Part shown: positions 1-7,346 of the stretch, in pieces | How the letters are laid out: the number at the start of each line of letters is the position of its first letter | Position numbering within the stretch: the first letter of the stretch is position 1 | Origin: JBQTKD01 sp963703165 | GTDB lineage: Bacteria > Actinomycetota > Actinomycetes > Sporichthyales > Sporichthyaceae | DNA length: 64,000 bases | Assembly (NCBI GenBank): GCA_963703165.1 | Contig: OY969798.1 | Coordinates: 3,410,001 to 3,474,000 of the forward strand | Reading direction: 5' to 3' | Made by a program: the position numbers and the translations under genes | Notes under the pieces: generated by a model | What the model was told of the DNA's origin: nothing | The model's database searches: none | Seen by the model: only the letters and a program-made list of their open reading frames with translations

Positions 1-2
1 TC

Positions 3-665
3 CCCAACGCCGACTCCTTCACGACCAGTCCTGACGCGCCGGAGACGTTCATGGTCCCGCCGGACATCGGGACGCTGATCGTGGAGCGCGTCGAGGTCAG
101 TTGGTTCGTGGCTCTGGTCGGCCCGCTCGGGTTTCTCGTCCCGTTCGCGATCGGGGTGTGGGCCGGTCGTCGCCGTCTGTTGGAGAGCCCGGCCGAACAC
201 CGCAGGCTTCTCGGAGTTGTCGCGTTCGTCGGGATCGCCGCTGCGGTGCTCGGCGCCCAGCCCATCGCGTGGGTCCTCGCCGGGGTCGCGGACGTGCCTG
301 GGCAGTCGACGTTGGAGATCTACGGGCCGCTGCACGACACCACCGGGGTCCTCGGCGGGTTCGGCTACGCGGCGCTGATCGCGCTGTGCGCCGACCGACT
401 GCGGGCGATGTTCCCGGGCGTCGTCGATGCTGTCGTCGCGACCGGCCAACGTTCGATGACGTGCTACCTCGCGCAGTCGATCGTCTGGACCCTCGCGTTC
501 ACGCCGTTCCTGCTGGGCCTCGGTGACGACCTCGGGGTCGCCGGCACCGCGATGCTGGCCACCGCGACCTGGGCGGGCACCGTCGCGTGGGCCGAATCCA
601 CGGCCAGGCAAGGAAAACGCGGGCCGTTCGAAGTGCTCGTGCGACGGGTGACCTATCGCACGTGA
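3..665 (+). CDS. DUF418-family membrane protein, C-terminal part
   Basis: The reading frame is open from the first bases, so the gene starts outside the window; an internal ATG at 51 exists but the frame runs on upstream of it. About 220 residues are visible, with four or five hydrophobic segments. The ending is typical of DUF418 proteins: a GQRSMTCYLAQSI segment, then membrane helices, then GPFEVLVRRVTY at the C-terminus, corresponding to the usual GPLEWLWR..T ending. DUF418 proteins are polytopic membrane proteins of unknown substrate. The next gene converges on it with a 3-base gap. Confidence 0.75.
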   Translation, partial: PNADSFTTSPDAPETFMVPPDIGTLIVERVEVSWFVALVGPLGFLVPFAIGVWAGRRRLLESPAEHRRLLGVVAFVGIAAAVLGAQPIAWVLAGVADVPGQSTLEIYGPLHDTTGVLGGFGYAALIALCADRLRAMFPGVVDAVVATGQRSMTCYLAQSIVWTLAFTPFLLGLGDDLGVAGTAMLATATWAGTVAWAESTARQGKRGPFEVLVRRVTYRT

Positions 666-668
666 GGA

Positions 669-3095
669 TCAGGCTTCCGCGACGGCCCGGATGCGGGAGA
701 GCTTGAACTCGCGAATCCTGTTGTGCCGGTGATCGAAGGCACGCAGCACTCCGGAGTCCAGCGTCAACGGGTCGACGATCGACTCCCCGGACGTGCCGTC
801 GTCGGTCACGTAGCCGAGCCACACCGAGGTTCCCGCGGCCGCCGCCTCGCGCAGCCGTTCCATGCTGGTGGCCGTCGAGGTCCGTGCGACCAGCACACCC
901 CGGAACGCGCCGTCCTCGTCGGTGACCGCGACCGGCACACCGGCCGCGCGGTGGGCGGCGGAGGACGCACGGTCGCCCGCGCGCAGAGCTCGGACCGCCG
1001 CGCCGATCAGCGTCGGCGGCGTCTCCCGCACCGCCCACACCGGCTGCGGGGCACGGGCCGGCTTGCTGCGCCGCCCGACCGGGCGATTGACGACGATGGA
1101 GCCGGCCGCCGATTCGGCTGTCGGCGCGTAGCCGAGTTCGCGCAACCGGCTCAGCAGTTCCTCCGGGCCGACGCCGGCGGTGAGCACGGTCGGCGCGAGG
1201 CGACGCAGCTTCAACGCCGCGGCGCCTTTGACGGCGAGCAGTTCGGTGATGACGCTCTCGTCCTCGCAGCGCAGATAACCCTTGGCCGAACCCACCCGGA
1301 TGCGGCCGTGGCGCCGGGCCACGTCGTCGATCAAGTAGGTCAGCGGTTGCGGGACGCCGGTGCTCGAGGCCTTGGCCAACAACTCGTGCAGTTCCGCGGC
1401 GGTGCGGCCCTGATCCAGGGCGCGCCGCACCGAGTCCGCGGTGAAGCGGAACACTGTCGCGGCGCCGCTGGACTCCACGTCGGCGACGGCGGCGATCTCG
1501 CCGGCGAGCTCCCGGGTGAGGGGCCCGGGCGCGACGGCGGTGAGGTCGGCCTGGATGAGGATGTGGTCCAGGGGGGCGGGAAGTGCTTCCCGTAAGGAAG
1601 CTGACGCCTTGTCAGGTTGGTCGTTCAGTAGGGAACGCGACCAGCTCGGCAGCACCCCGAAGCCGCTGAAGCCGAGCTGCGCTGCCTCGGCCAGGGTGGC
1701 GTGGACGAACGCCTCCTGGCTGACTCCGGAGCGGCGTGGGGCCGCCCAGATGAGGCGGGCCAGGACGTGTGCGGCGTCGGTGGTCGTGCCCGCCGGCAGC
1801 TCCGCGAGTTCAGCGAGCGTGGCGCGGCGCAGCGGCGCGGCCCAGGCCCGGTCCAGCTCGGCACCCAGGGCGGACAGCGGCCGGTCCTTGCCGAGCGCGT
1901 CGCTGCGGCTGCCCACCAGGGCCGCGACGCGGCTGGTGCTCAGCCACGCGCTCGCCAGCTCGGTCCACCGCGCGGCCGGGTCGAGATCGAGCCAGCGGTC
2001 GTAGGCGGTCGTGGGCAACCAGACCTCACCGGCGTGCCCGTCGGTCGAGGCCAGCCCGGCGACGAACGCGAGCTCGACGACCAAGGCAGTGCTCAGCGGG
2101 GACAGGTTCAGGTCGGTCTGCACGCGCTTGAGGTCGCGCACGGAGAGGCCACCACCGCTGCGCAGCGCCGCCGGGGGGTCCGCGGCCCAGGATTGCAGGA
2201 CGGCCTCGACGTGCTGCAACGTCTGCAGTACCTGACCGACCGAGCTCCGTTCGGCCTGGGGCGCGCCCACCTTCACCTGGTCCGCGCCCGGCGGACGGAT
2301 CGCGGGGTCGGGGTGCAGTGCGCCGCCGCGCAACGCCACCGCCACCTCGGCGGGCAGCACCACGTTCTGCGCGTCCAGTGCCATCAGGATCCCGCGGGCC
2401 AGCAACCACTCCAGGGGAGTCGTGGCCTCCTCCGGGCGCACCGCACGGTCGGCCCGGTCGACCTGTCCGCCCGAGGCGTGGTCCACCTTGTGCAGCAGAT
2501 CGACGGCGGCCGGCGGCGCCTCGGCGAGGATCCGGGCCAGCCCGGCCGGATCACCGAGCAGTCCCCGTAGCGCCGTCAAGGCCGACACCGGATCGGGCGT
2601 GGTCGGCAGGCCGACATCCATCAGCAGTTGCTGCAAGCGGGCCGGCGGGTACGCCGCGGCGGCCACCGCCAAGGGCGGCCCGGTCCCGCCGGGCCCCGTC
2701 CCGAGGGCCTCGCGGGCGGCCCGGACCAGGTGCAGGGCGTCGTCGTCCCCCCAGAGCAGGGCACGTTCGCGCAACCGATGCAGCGCCGAGCGGACTTCGG
2801 CGATCGGCGCGGGAACCAGGCGGTGGACCTCGGTCGCGTCGGTCGGGTCCGCCAGGTGCGCGACGCCGTCGAGGACCTGCAGCGTGAAGCGGTCCAGGCC
2901 GTCCATCGCGCGGGTCACCGAGAACCGCGCGGCGGCCCGCGCGACCAGGTCGGTGAAGTCGCGCGGCACAGGGTTGAGCAGGTCGGGCCGGTGGCGCAAC
3001 AGCGCCTCGAGGTCGGCGTCGTCGCGGCGCCGTAGATCGTCGGCCAGGGTGCGTGGAGGGCCGGCTGGCGCCCCGTTCTCCCCCTGCGTACTCAT
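669..3095 (-). CDS. helicase-associated (XPB-like C-terminal) domain protein
   Basis: An 808-residue protein of the actinobacterial family annotated as helicase-associated domain or helicase C3 domain (Rv0862c-like, from memory). The N-terminus has the family pattern LADDLRRRDDADLEALLRHRPDLLNP. A Helicase_C_3-like region lies near residues 505-605 (ILIQADLTAVAPGPL to YLIDDVARRHGRIRVG). The last 110 residues look WYL-like (SVWLGYVTDDG, IVDPLTL, HRHNRIREFKLSRI). There are no Walker A or DEAD-box motifs, so it is not a helicase on its own; in relatives it sits beside an XPB-type helicase gene, which is not in this window. The start ATG (MSTQGENG) is followed by a poorly conserved stretch. Confidence 0.85.
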   Translation of the reverse strand: MSTQGENGAPAGPPRTLADDLRRRDDADLEALLRHRPDLLNPVPRDFTDLVARAAARFSVTRAMDGLDRFTLQVLDGVAHLADPTDATEVHRLVPAPIAEVRSALHRLRERALLWGDDDALHLVRAAREALGTGPGGTGPPLAVAAAAYPPARLQQLLMDVGLPTTPDPVSALTALRGLLGDPAGLARILAEAPPAAVDLLHKVDHASGGQVDRADRAVRPEEATTPLEWLLARGILMALDAQNVVLPAEVAVALRGGALHPDPAIRPPGADQVKVGAPQAERSSVGQVLQTLQHVEAVLQSWAADPPAALRSGGGLSVRDLKRVQTDLNLSPLSTALVVELAFVAGLASTDGHAGEVWLPTTAYDRWLDLDPAARWTELASAWLSTSRVAALVGSRSDALGKDRPLSALGAELDRAWAAPLRRATLAELAELPAGTTTDAAHVLARLIWAAPRRSGVSQEAFVHATLAEAAQLGFSGFGVLPSWSRSLLNDQPDKASASLREALPAPLDHILIQADLTAVAPGPLTRELAGEIAAVADVESSGAATVFRFTADSVRRALDQGRTAAELHELLAKASSTGVPQPLTYLIDDVARRHGRIRVGSAKGYLRCEDESVITELLAVKGAAALKLRRLAPTVLTAGVGPEELLSRLRELGYAPTAESAAGSIVVNRPVGRRSKPARAPQPVWAVRETPPTLIGAAVRALRAGDRASSAAHRAAGVPVAVTDEDGAFRGVLVARTSTATSMERLREAAAAGTSVWLGYVTDDGTSGESIVDPLTLDSGVLRAFDHRHNRIREFKLSRIRAVAEA

Positions 3096-3253
3096 CCGGT
3101 CAACGCTACAGGCGACTGGTGGGAGCGGGTGCCGAGCAAGCGGCGAACCATGTGCCCACCGCTGCGCAGATGCTCAAAGGGCGCGGGGGAGTGAGCAATC
3201 GGCCGTGCCTGTCGTTCGTAGTGGCGCCACAAATCGGACATTTCTCCCGGATT

Positions 3254-3288
3254 CACGACCTTTACGCACGACGTGCGTAAAGGTCGTG
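3254..3288. repeat. 35-bp near-perfect palindrome, core CGCACGACGTGCG
   Basis: Two 17-base arms (CACGACCTTTACGCACG and its exact complement) flank a single central A. The core matches the second palindrome at 20258-20290, while the outer stem bases differ in a paired way. It lies in the roughly 255-base gap between the divergent genes at 669-3095 and 3352-4209. In that gap I see nothing else I can identify. Confidence 0.8.
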
Positions 3289-3351
3289 CCCCCGTCACCG
3301 GGCGGCGCGGCGACGTCGGGAAGGGGCGGGGGTCCGCGAGGATCAGCCTGG

Positions 3352-4209
3352 ATGAGCGGGATCTCGGCCGACCGGATCGTTGCGGAGTACCTGGCACAGG
3401 CAGCCGCGGCGTCTGCTGTGCTGCTCCCGACCCAGCGCGAGGAGTTCCTCGACCGGTTGCACGACCAGGTCCGGGAACGGGTCGGGATCGGACCCCGCAG
3501 TGACGAGACGGCCGTGACGGCCGCGTTGGCAGAACTTGGCACGCCCGCCGGGCTGGTCCAGCGTGAGCGGGAACGGTTGTCCCGTGGCATTGAGATCCCG
3601 ATCCGCGACGGGCGGGCGCTGAGCGGCGCACCTCGGCCGACGTCGACGCTGCCGCCGGAGATCGAGGCGACGCTCGACCCGGACGGGCTCACCGCCGCGG
3701 TCGTGCGTCAACGCTGCACCGCAGAGCTGCCCACCGAACGGATCGACCGACCGCTGTTCCGCCCGGAGCCGGCGGCGTCTGTGGCTCCGGAGGAAGTGCC
3801 GGGGCTGCGAGTGCGGGACCGGCTGCGCGCGATGCGCTGGGAACTCGCGACGCTGCTGATGTTCGTCGCCGGGCCGACGATTCTCGGTCTGCTGGCGTTG
3901 CTGCTCGGCGGCGCGATGGTGGCGCGTTCCGCGTTCTGGGAGGTGCGGGACAAGGTGCGGGCGCTGCTCGGCATCCCGGTCGCCGGTGCTCTGCTGGTCC
4001 TGCTCCGGGCCTGGGCCGAGTCGACGCAGCTGAACGAGCTCGAGTCCTCCTCCACCCGGCTGCGCGCGGCGGGCGAGTCCGTGGCCGACAGCATGGGCGT
4101 TGCGGTGCCCGTCCTGGGGCTGCTGATCGCCTGTTGGTTGGGCGCCTCGATGGCCCGGGACGCCCGCTGGGGCGAAACCGCGCGGCGCGGAGGCCGCTCC
4201 TCCGGGTAG
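3352..4209 (+). CDS. HAAS-like domain membrane protein
   Basis: A 285-residue protein starting at ATG 3352. The frame is open much further upstream, but that part lies antisense to the helicase-associated gene and has no protein character. Residues about 8-75 resemble the HAAS sensor-associated helical domain: AEYLAQ..., a charged helix with REEFLDRLHDQVRERV, then ALAELGTPAGL. The C-terminal half has three hydrophobic segments near residues 165-190, 203-222 and 243-268. HAAS proteins often associate with PadR regulators or anti-sigma systems, but no such partner lies beside it here. Function unknown. Confidence 0.65.
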   Translation: MSGISADRIVAEYLAQAAAASAVLLPTQREEFLDRLHDQVRERVGIGPRSDETAVTAALAELGTPAGLVQRERERLSRGIEIPIRDGRALSGAPRPTSTLPPEIEATLDPDGLTAAVVRQRCTAELPTERIDRPLFRPEPAASVAPEEVPGLRVRDRLRAMRWELATLLMFVAGPTILGLLALLLGGAMVARSAFWEVRDKVRALLGIPVAGALLVLLRAWAESTQLNELESSSTRLRAAGESVADSMGVAVPVLGLLIACWLGASMARDARWGETARRGGRSSG

Positions 4210-4313
4210 CCTTCGAACGAGATCGCCCCGGCATGGGTCCGCGGGGCGACGGGCGGCCTGGTTGTTCCGGGGCGGATCGGTTCCGGACCCCGGGGTGACA
4301 GGACGGGTTCGCG

Positions 4314-4709
4314 GTGCCCACCGGCAAGGTGAAGTGGTTCGACGTCGAGAAGGGCTTCGGCTTCCTGTCTCGCGACGGCGGCCCCGACGTGTTCGTGCAC
4401 AAGGACGCGCTCCCCGCGGGTATTGACTCGCTCAAGGCGGGCGTCCGGGTCGAGTACGGCATCGTCCAGGGACGCCGCGGGGACCAGGCACTGTCGGTGC
4501 GCATCCTCGACCCGCTGCCCTCGGTGGCGCAGGCCGTCGCGCACGCGACCCGCAAGACCCCCGACGAGATGGCCGTCATGGTCGAGGACCTGATCAAGGT
4601 GCTCGACTCGCTGTCCAACACCTACCGCCGGGGTCGCCACCCCGCCGGGGCCGAGGCCAAGCAGATGGCCACCGTGCTCCGCGTCGTCGCGGCCGACATC
4701 GAGGCCTAG
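4314..4709 (+). CDS. cold-shock domain protein with C-terminal extension
   Basis: A 131-residue protein starting at GTG 4314. Residues 1-68 form a cold-shock domain: GKVKWFDVEKGFGFL carries the RNP1-type motif and DVFVHKD the RNP2-type motif. The remaining 60 residues are a helical extension found in the longer actinobacterial type (Rv0871-like), not in the 67-residue CspA. It binds single-stranded RNA or DNA and is likely cytoplasmic. Its stop codon overlaps the stop of the convergent MFS gene at a shared CTAG. Confidence 0.9.
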   Translation: MPTGKVKWFDVEKGFGFLSRDGGPDVFVHKDALPAGIDSLKAGVRVEYGIVQGRRGDQALSVRILDPLPSVAQAVAHATRKTPDEMAVMVEDLIKVLDSLSNTYRRGRHPAGAEAKQMATVLRVVAADIEA

Positions 4710-6298
4710 CTTCCCGATCTAGAACCGGTCGTGCTGGTCGCGGTGCTGAGCCGCGAGCGGGGGGAACGGTACGTCGGCGCGGGTCGGCGGCTGGGCTTGC
4801 GGTTGTTCCGCGGGCTGCGGGCCGGCTCCTCGAATGACGGGGCGTCGAAGCCCACGTGATCGGGCTGCGCGGGAGCGGGCGGCGCGGCCTGCTGCGCCTT
4901 GCGGAGCTTCCGGTTCTCCCGGGCCTGCCCGAGGATCGTGAGCGTCAGCATGATCATGCCGCCCGCGGCGATGCCGAAGCCGACGTCGCCGCGGAGCGGG
5001 AGCGCGATGCCGAGTGCCCCGCCCGCGACCCAGGCCAACTGCAGCCGGGTCTCGCTGCGGGCGAAGGCCGAGGAGGTGTTCTCCTCGGGGACGTCGCGCT
5101 GGATCATCGCGTCCAGCGCCAGCTTGCCAAGGGTCTGCGCGAAGCCCGTCGTGGCACCGGCGGCCAGCATCGTGATCAGGCCCCAGCCGACGGCCGTCAG
5201 CAACAGGACGGTGGCCGAGAGCACCAGCAGCAGGACGACGACGACCTCGGGCGCGCGCTGCTTCATCGTCGCGCCGACGGCGGTGCCGACGACACTGCCG
5301 ATGCCGGCGGCGCCGATGACCAGACCGAGGGCCATCGTGTCCGAGACGCCGCTGATCGGGTCCTGGCGCAGCAGGAACGCCAGGAACAGCGTCAGGAACC
5401 CGGCCACCCCGCGGAAGGCCATGTTCGCCTTCAGGCCGAGCGCCACCGAGTTGCCGACGTAACCGGCACGCGGGGCGTGCTCGACCCCGGGCCGCAGTCG
5501 CTCGATGGCCGCGGTGTCCGACAGGGACGCAGGACGCTCCGACACGGCCGAGTCGACCCGCTTGGGTAGACGCAGCGCGAGGACGGCGCCGATGGCGAAG
5601 GCCACTGCGGCGGCGCGCAGGGTCCACTCGGGTCCGGCCACCTTGGTGATGCCGGCGCCGAGCCCGGCCGCGAGCGCCGCGGCCAGCAGCCCGGACATGT
5701 TCGTCCACGAGTTGGCCCGGACCAGCGGAACCGACGGTGGCAACAGTCGTGGGACGCAGGCCGCCTTGGTCACGGCGAACGCCTTGGACGAGGCGAGGCT
5801 GCCGAATACGGCGAGATAGAGCCACAGGTCTGCGTCCGAGATCGACCCGACCATCGACCAGGCCAGGAAGGCGCGGATGCACATCGTCGTCGCGATGGCG
5901 TAGCGGCGGCCGTGCCGGAACCGGTCGAGCATGGGGCCGATCAGTGGCGCGAGCAGCGCGAACGGAACCATCGTGATCAGCAGGTAGAGCGCGACCCGCC
6001 CGCGGGCCTCACCGATCGGCACAGAGAAGAACAGCGACCCGGCGAGGGCCACGGTCACGAAGGCGTCGCCGGCGGAGTTGACCCCGCACAGTTCGGTCAG
6101 CTTGGCCATGCCGGACTCGCCGGCGCCCTGCGCGTTGGTGGCGCGGCGCACCGTACGGCGGGTCGCCGACCCGGCCCGCGCCCCGACCCGCGCGGTGTTG
6201 CGGGCGGCGTCGCGCCACGCCGCGGCGGCCCCGCTGCTCGAGGCCGGGCGACCCGGCTCGCGCGGTGGCCCGGGAGGGGGCGGTGGCGTGGTGGACAT
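4706..6298 (-). CDS. MFS transporter (Rv0876c-like)
   Basis: About 530 residues if translation starts at the ATG at 6298 (MSTTPPPPPGPP); the frame stays open to 6388 but that extension has no family resemblance. A proline-rich, then arginine-rich cytoplasmic tail of roughly 75 residues precedes about 12 membrane segments. AKLTELCGVNSAGDAFVTVALAGSLFF and PLIGPMLDRFRHGRR are typical of this actinobacterial MFS group. A second disordered, basic tail follows the last helix. The substrate is unknown. It is divergent from the DUF3027 gene and convergent with the cold-shock gene. Confidence 0.85.
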   Translation of the reverse strand: MSTTPPPPPGPPREPGRPASSSGAAAAWRDAARNTARVGARAGSATRRTVRRATNAQGAGESGMAKLTELCGVNSAGDAFVTVALAGSLFFSVPIGEARGRVALYLLITMVPFALLAPLIGPMLDRFRHGRRYAIATTMCIRAFLAWSMVGSISDADLWLYLAVFGSLASSKAFAVTKAACVPRLLPPSVPLVRANSWTNMSGLLAAALAAGLGAGITKVAGPEWTLRAAAVAFAIGAVLALRLPKRVDSAVSERPASLSDTAAIERLRPGVEHAPRAGYVGNSVALGLKANMAFRGVAGFLTLFLAFLLRQDPISGVSDTMALGLVIGAAGIGSVVGTAVGATMKQRAPEVVVVLLLVLSATVLLLTAVGWGLITMLAAGATTGFAQTLGKLALDAMIQRDVPEENTSSAFARSETRLQLAWVAGGALGIALPLRGDVGFGIAAGGMIMLTLTILGQARENRKLRKAQQAAPPAPAQPDHVGFDAPSFEEPARSPRNNRKPSRRPAPTYRSPRSRLSTATSTTGSRSGS

Positions 6299-6419
6299 CG
6301 AGTCCCATCCTGCCCCTTTTTTTCCCTGCCAGCCGCCCTCGAACAGGTGCGCCGTCATCACCGGATGCTGGGATGGGGTTGAATTCAAGGTGAGGTCATC
6401 AACTCAGCAGGAGGCGTAC

Positions 6420-7346
6420 GTGAGCACGTCGACACGCGGCAAGCGTTCGGCCGTGGACTCGGCCTGCGCCGAAGCGGTCGATGACGCTCGCGCCGCGGCG
6501 CTGGAGGTAGCCGGTTCCGAAGTCGGTGATCACCTCGGTTACGTCTCCGAGGACGAGCGTGTGGTGACGCACCACTTCGGCTGCAGCAACGTCGCCTACA
6601 GCGGCTGGCACTGGGCGGTGACGGTCGTCCGCGCCTCGCGCGCCAAGAATGTGACGGTCTCCGACGTCGTGCTGCTGCCCGGCGACACCGCCATCCTCTC
6701 GCCGCCGTGGGTGCCCTGGGAGGAGCGGCTGCGTCCGGGCGACCTCGGCCCCGGCGACATCCTCCCGACGCTGGAGGACGACGACCGCGTCATGCCCGGC
6801 TGGGCAGCCGCGCCGACCCCGCCGTTCGACCCCGAGGCCTCCCAGGAGCAGTGGTGGGTCGCTGCCGAGGCGGGCCTGGTTCGTCCCCGGGTGATGTCCC
6901 CGCTGGGTCGCGCCGACACGATCGATCGTTGGTACAGCACCGAACGCGGACCGGACGCCGCGATTTCCGTCGGTGCCCCGAGCAACTGCGCCAGCTGCGG
7001 CTTCGGCCTGCCGATGGCCGGATCCATCGGTCGCCTGTTCGCGGTCTGCGCCAACGAGTACGCCCCCGACGACGGGCACGTGGTCTCCCTCGATCACGGC
7101 TGCGGCGCGCACTCCGAGGTCGACGTCGCTCCCGTGTCGCTCGCCGATCGGCCCGCGCCGGTGCTCGACGAGATCAGCTTCCACGTCGTCGACGTCACGC
7201 CGATCGAGCGGGACGAAGCCATCGCGGCGGACCCTGCTTCCGACGCCGCGGAGATCCCCGCCGCGGACGAGTCGGACGAGTCGAGCGAGCCGGATCAGTC
7301 GGCCGAGGCGACCGAGGCGACCGAGGACGACGCGCCCGCTCCGTGA
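6420..7346 (+). CDS. DUF3027 protein
   Basis: A 308-residue protein. The GTG start at 6420 is supported by an upstream CAGGAGG ribosome site. DUF3027 features are HFGCSNVAYSGWHWAVTVVRA, VLLPGD, WVPWEERLRPGDLGPGD and a late SNCASCGFGLPMAGSIGRLFAVCANE segment with cysteines that could bind metal. The last 50 residues are strongly acidic and low in complexity. Function is unknown. The stop overlaps the GTG start of the next gene by four bases (GTGA), so the two are probably translated together. Confidence 0.88.
   Translation: MSTSTRGKRSAVDSACAEAVDDARAAALEVAGSEVGDHLGYVSEDERVVTHHFGCSNVAYSGWHWAVTVVRASRAKNVTVSDVVLLPGDTAILSPPWVPWEERLRPGDLGPGDILPTLEDDDRVMPGWAAAPTPPFDPEASQEQWWVAAEAGLVRPRVMSPLGRADTIDRWYSTERGPDAAISVGAPSNCASCGFGLPMAGSIGRLFAVCANEYAPDDGHVVSLDHGCGAHSEVDVAPVSLADRPAPVLDEISFHVVDVTPIERDEAIAADPASDAAEIPAADESDESSEPDQSAEATEATEDDAPAP

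Noticed and set aside
2422..3351. Upstream extension of the HAAS-like membrane protein
   Set aside because: The extension lies antisense to the helicase-associated gene; the protein-like part begins at 3352.
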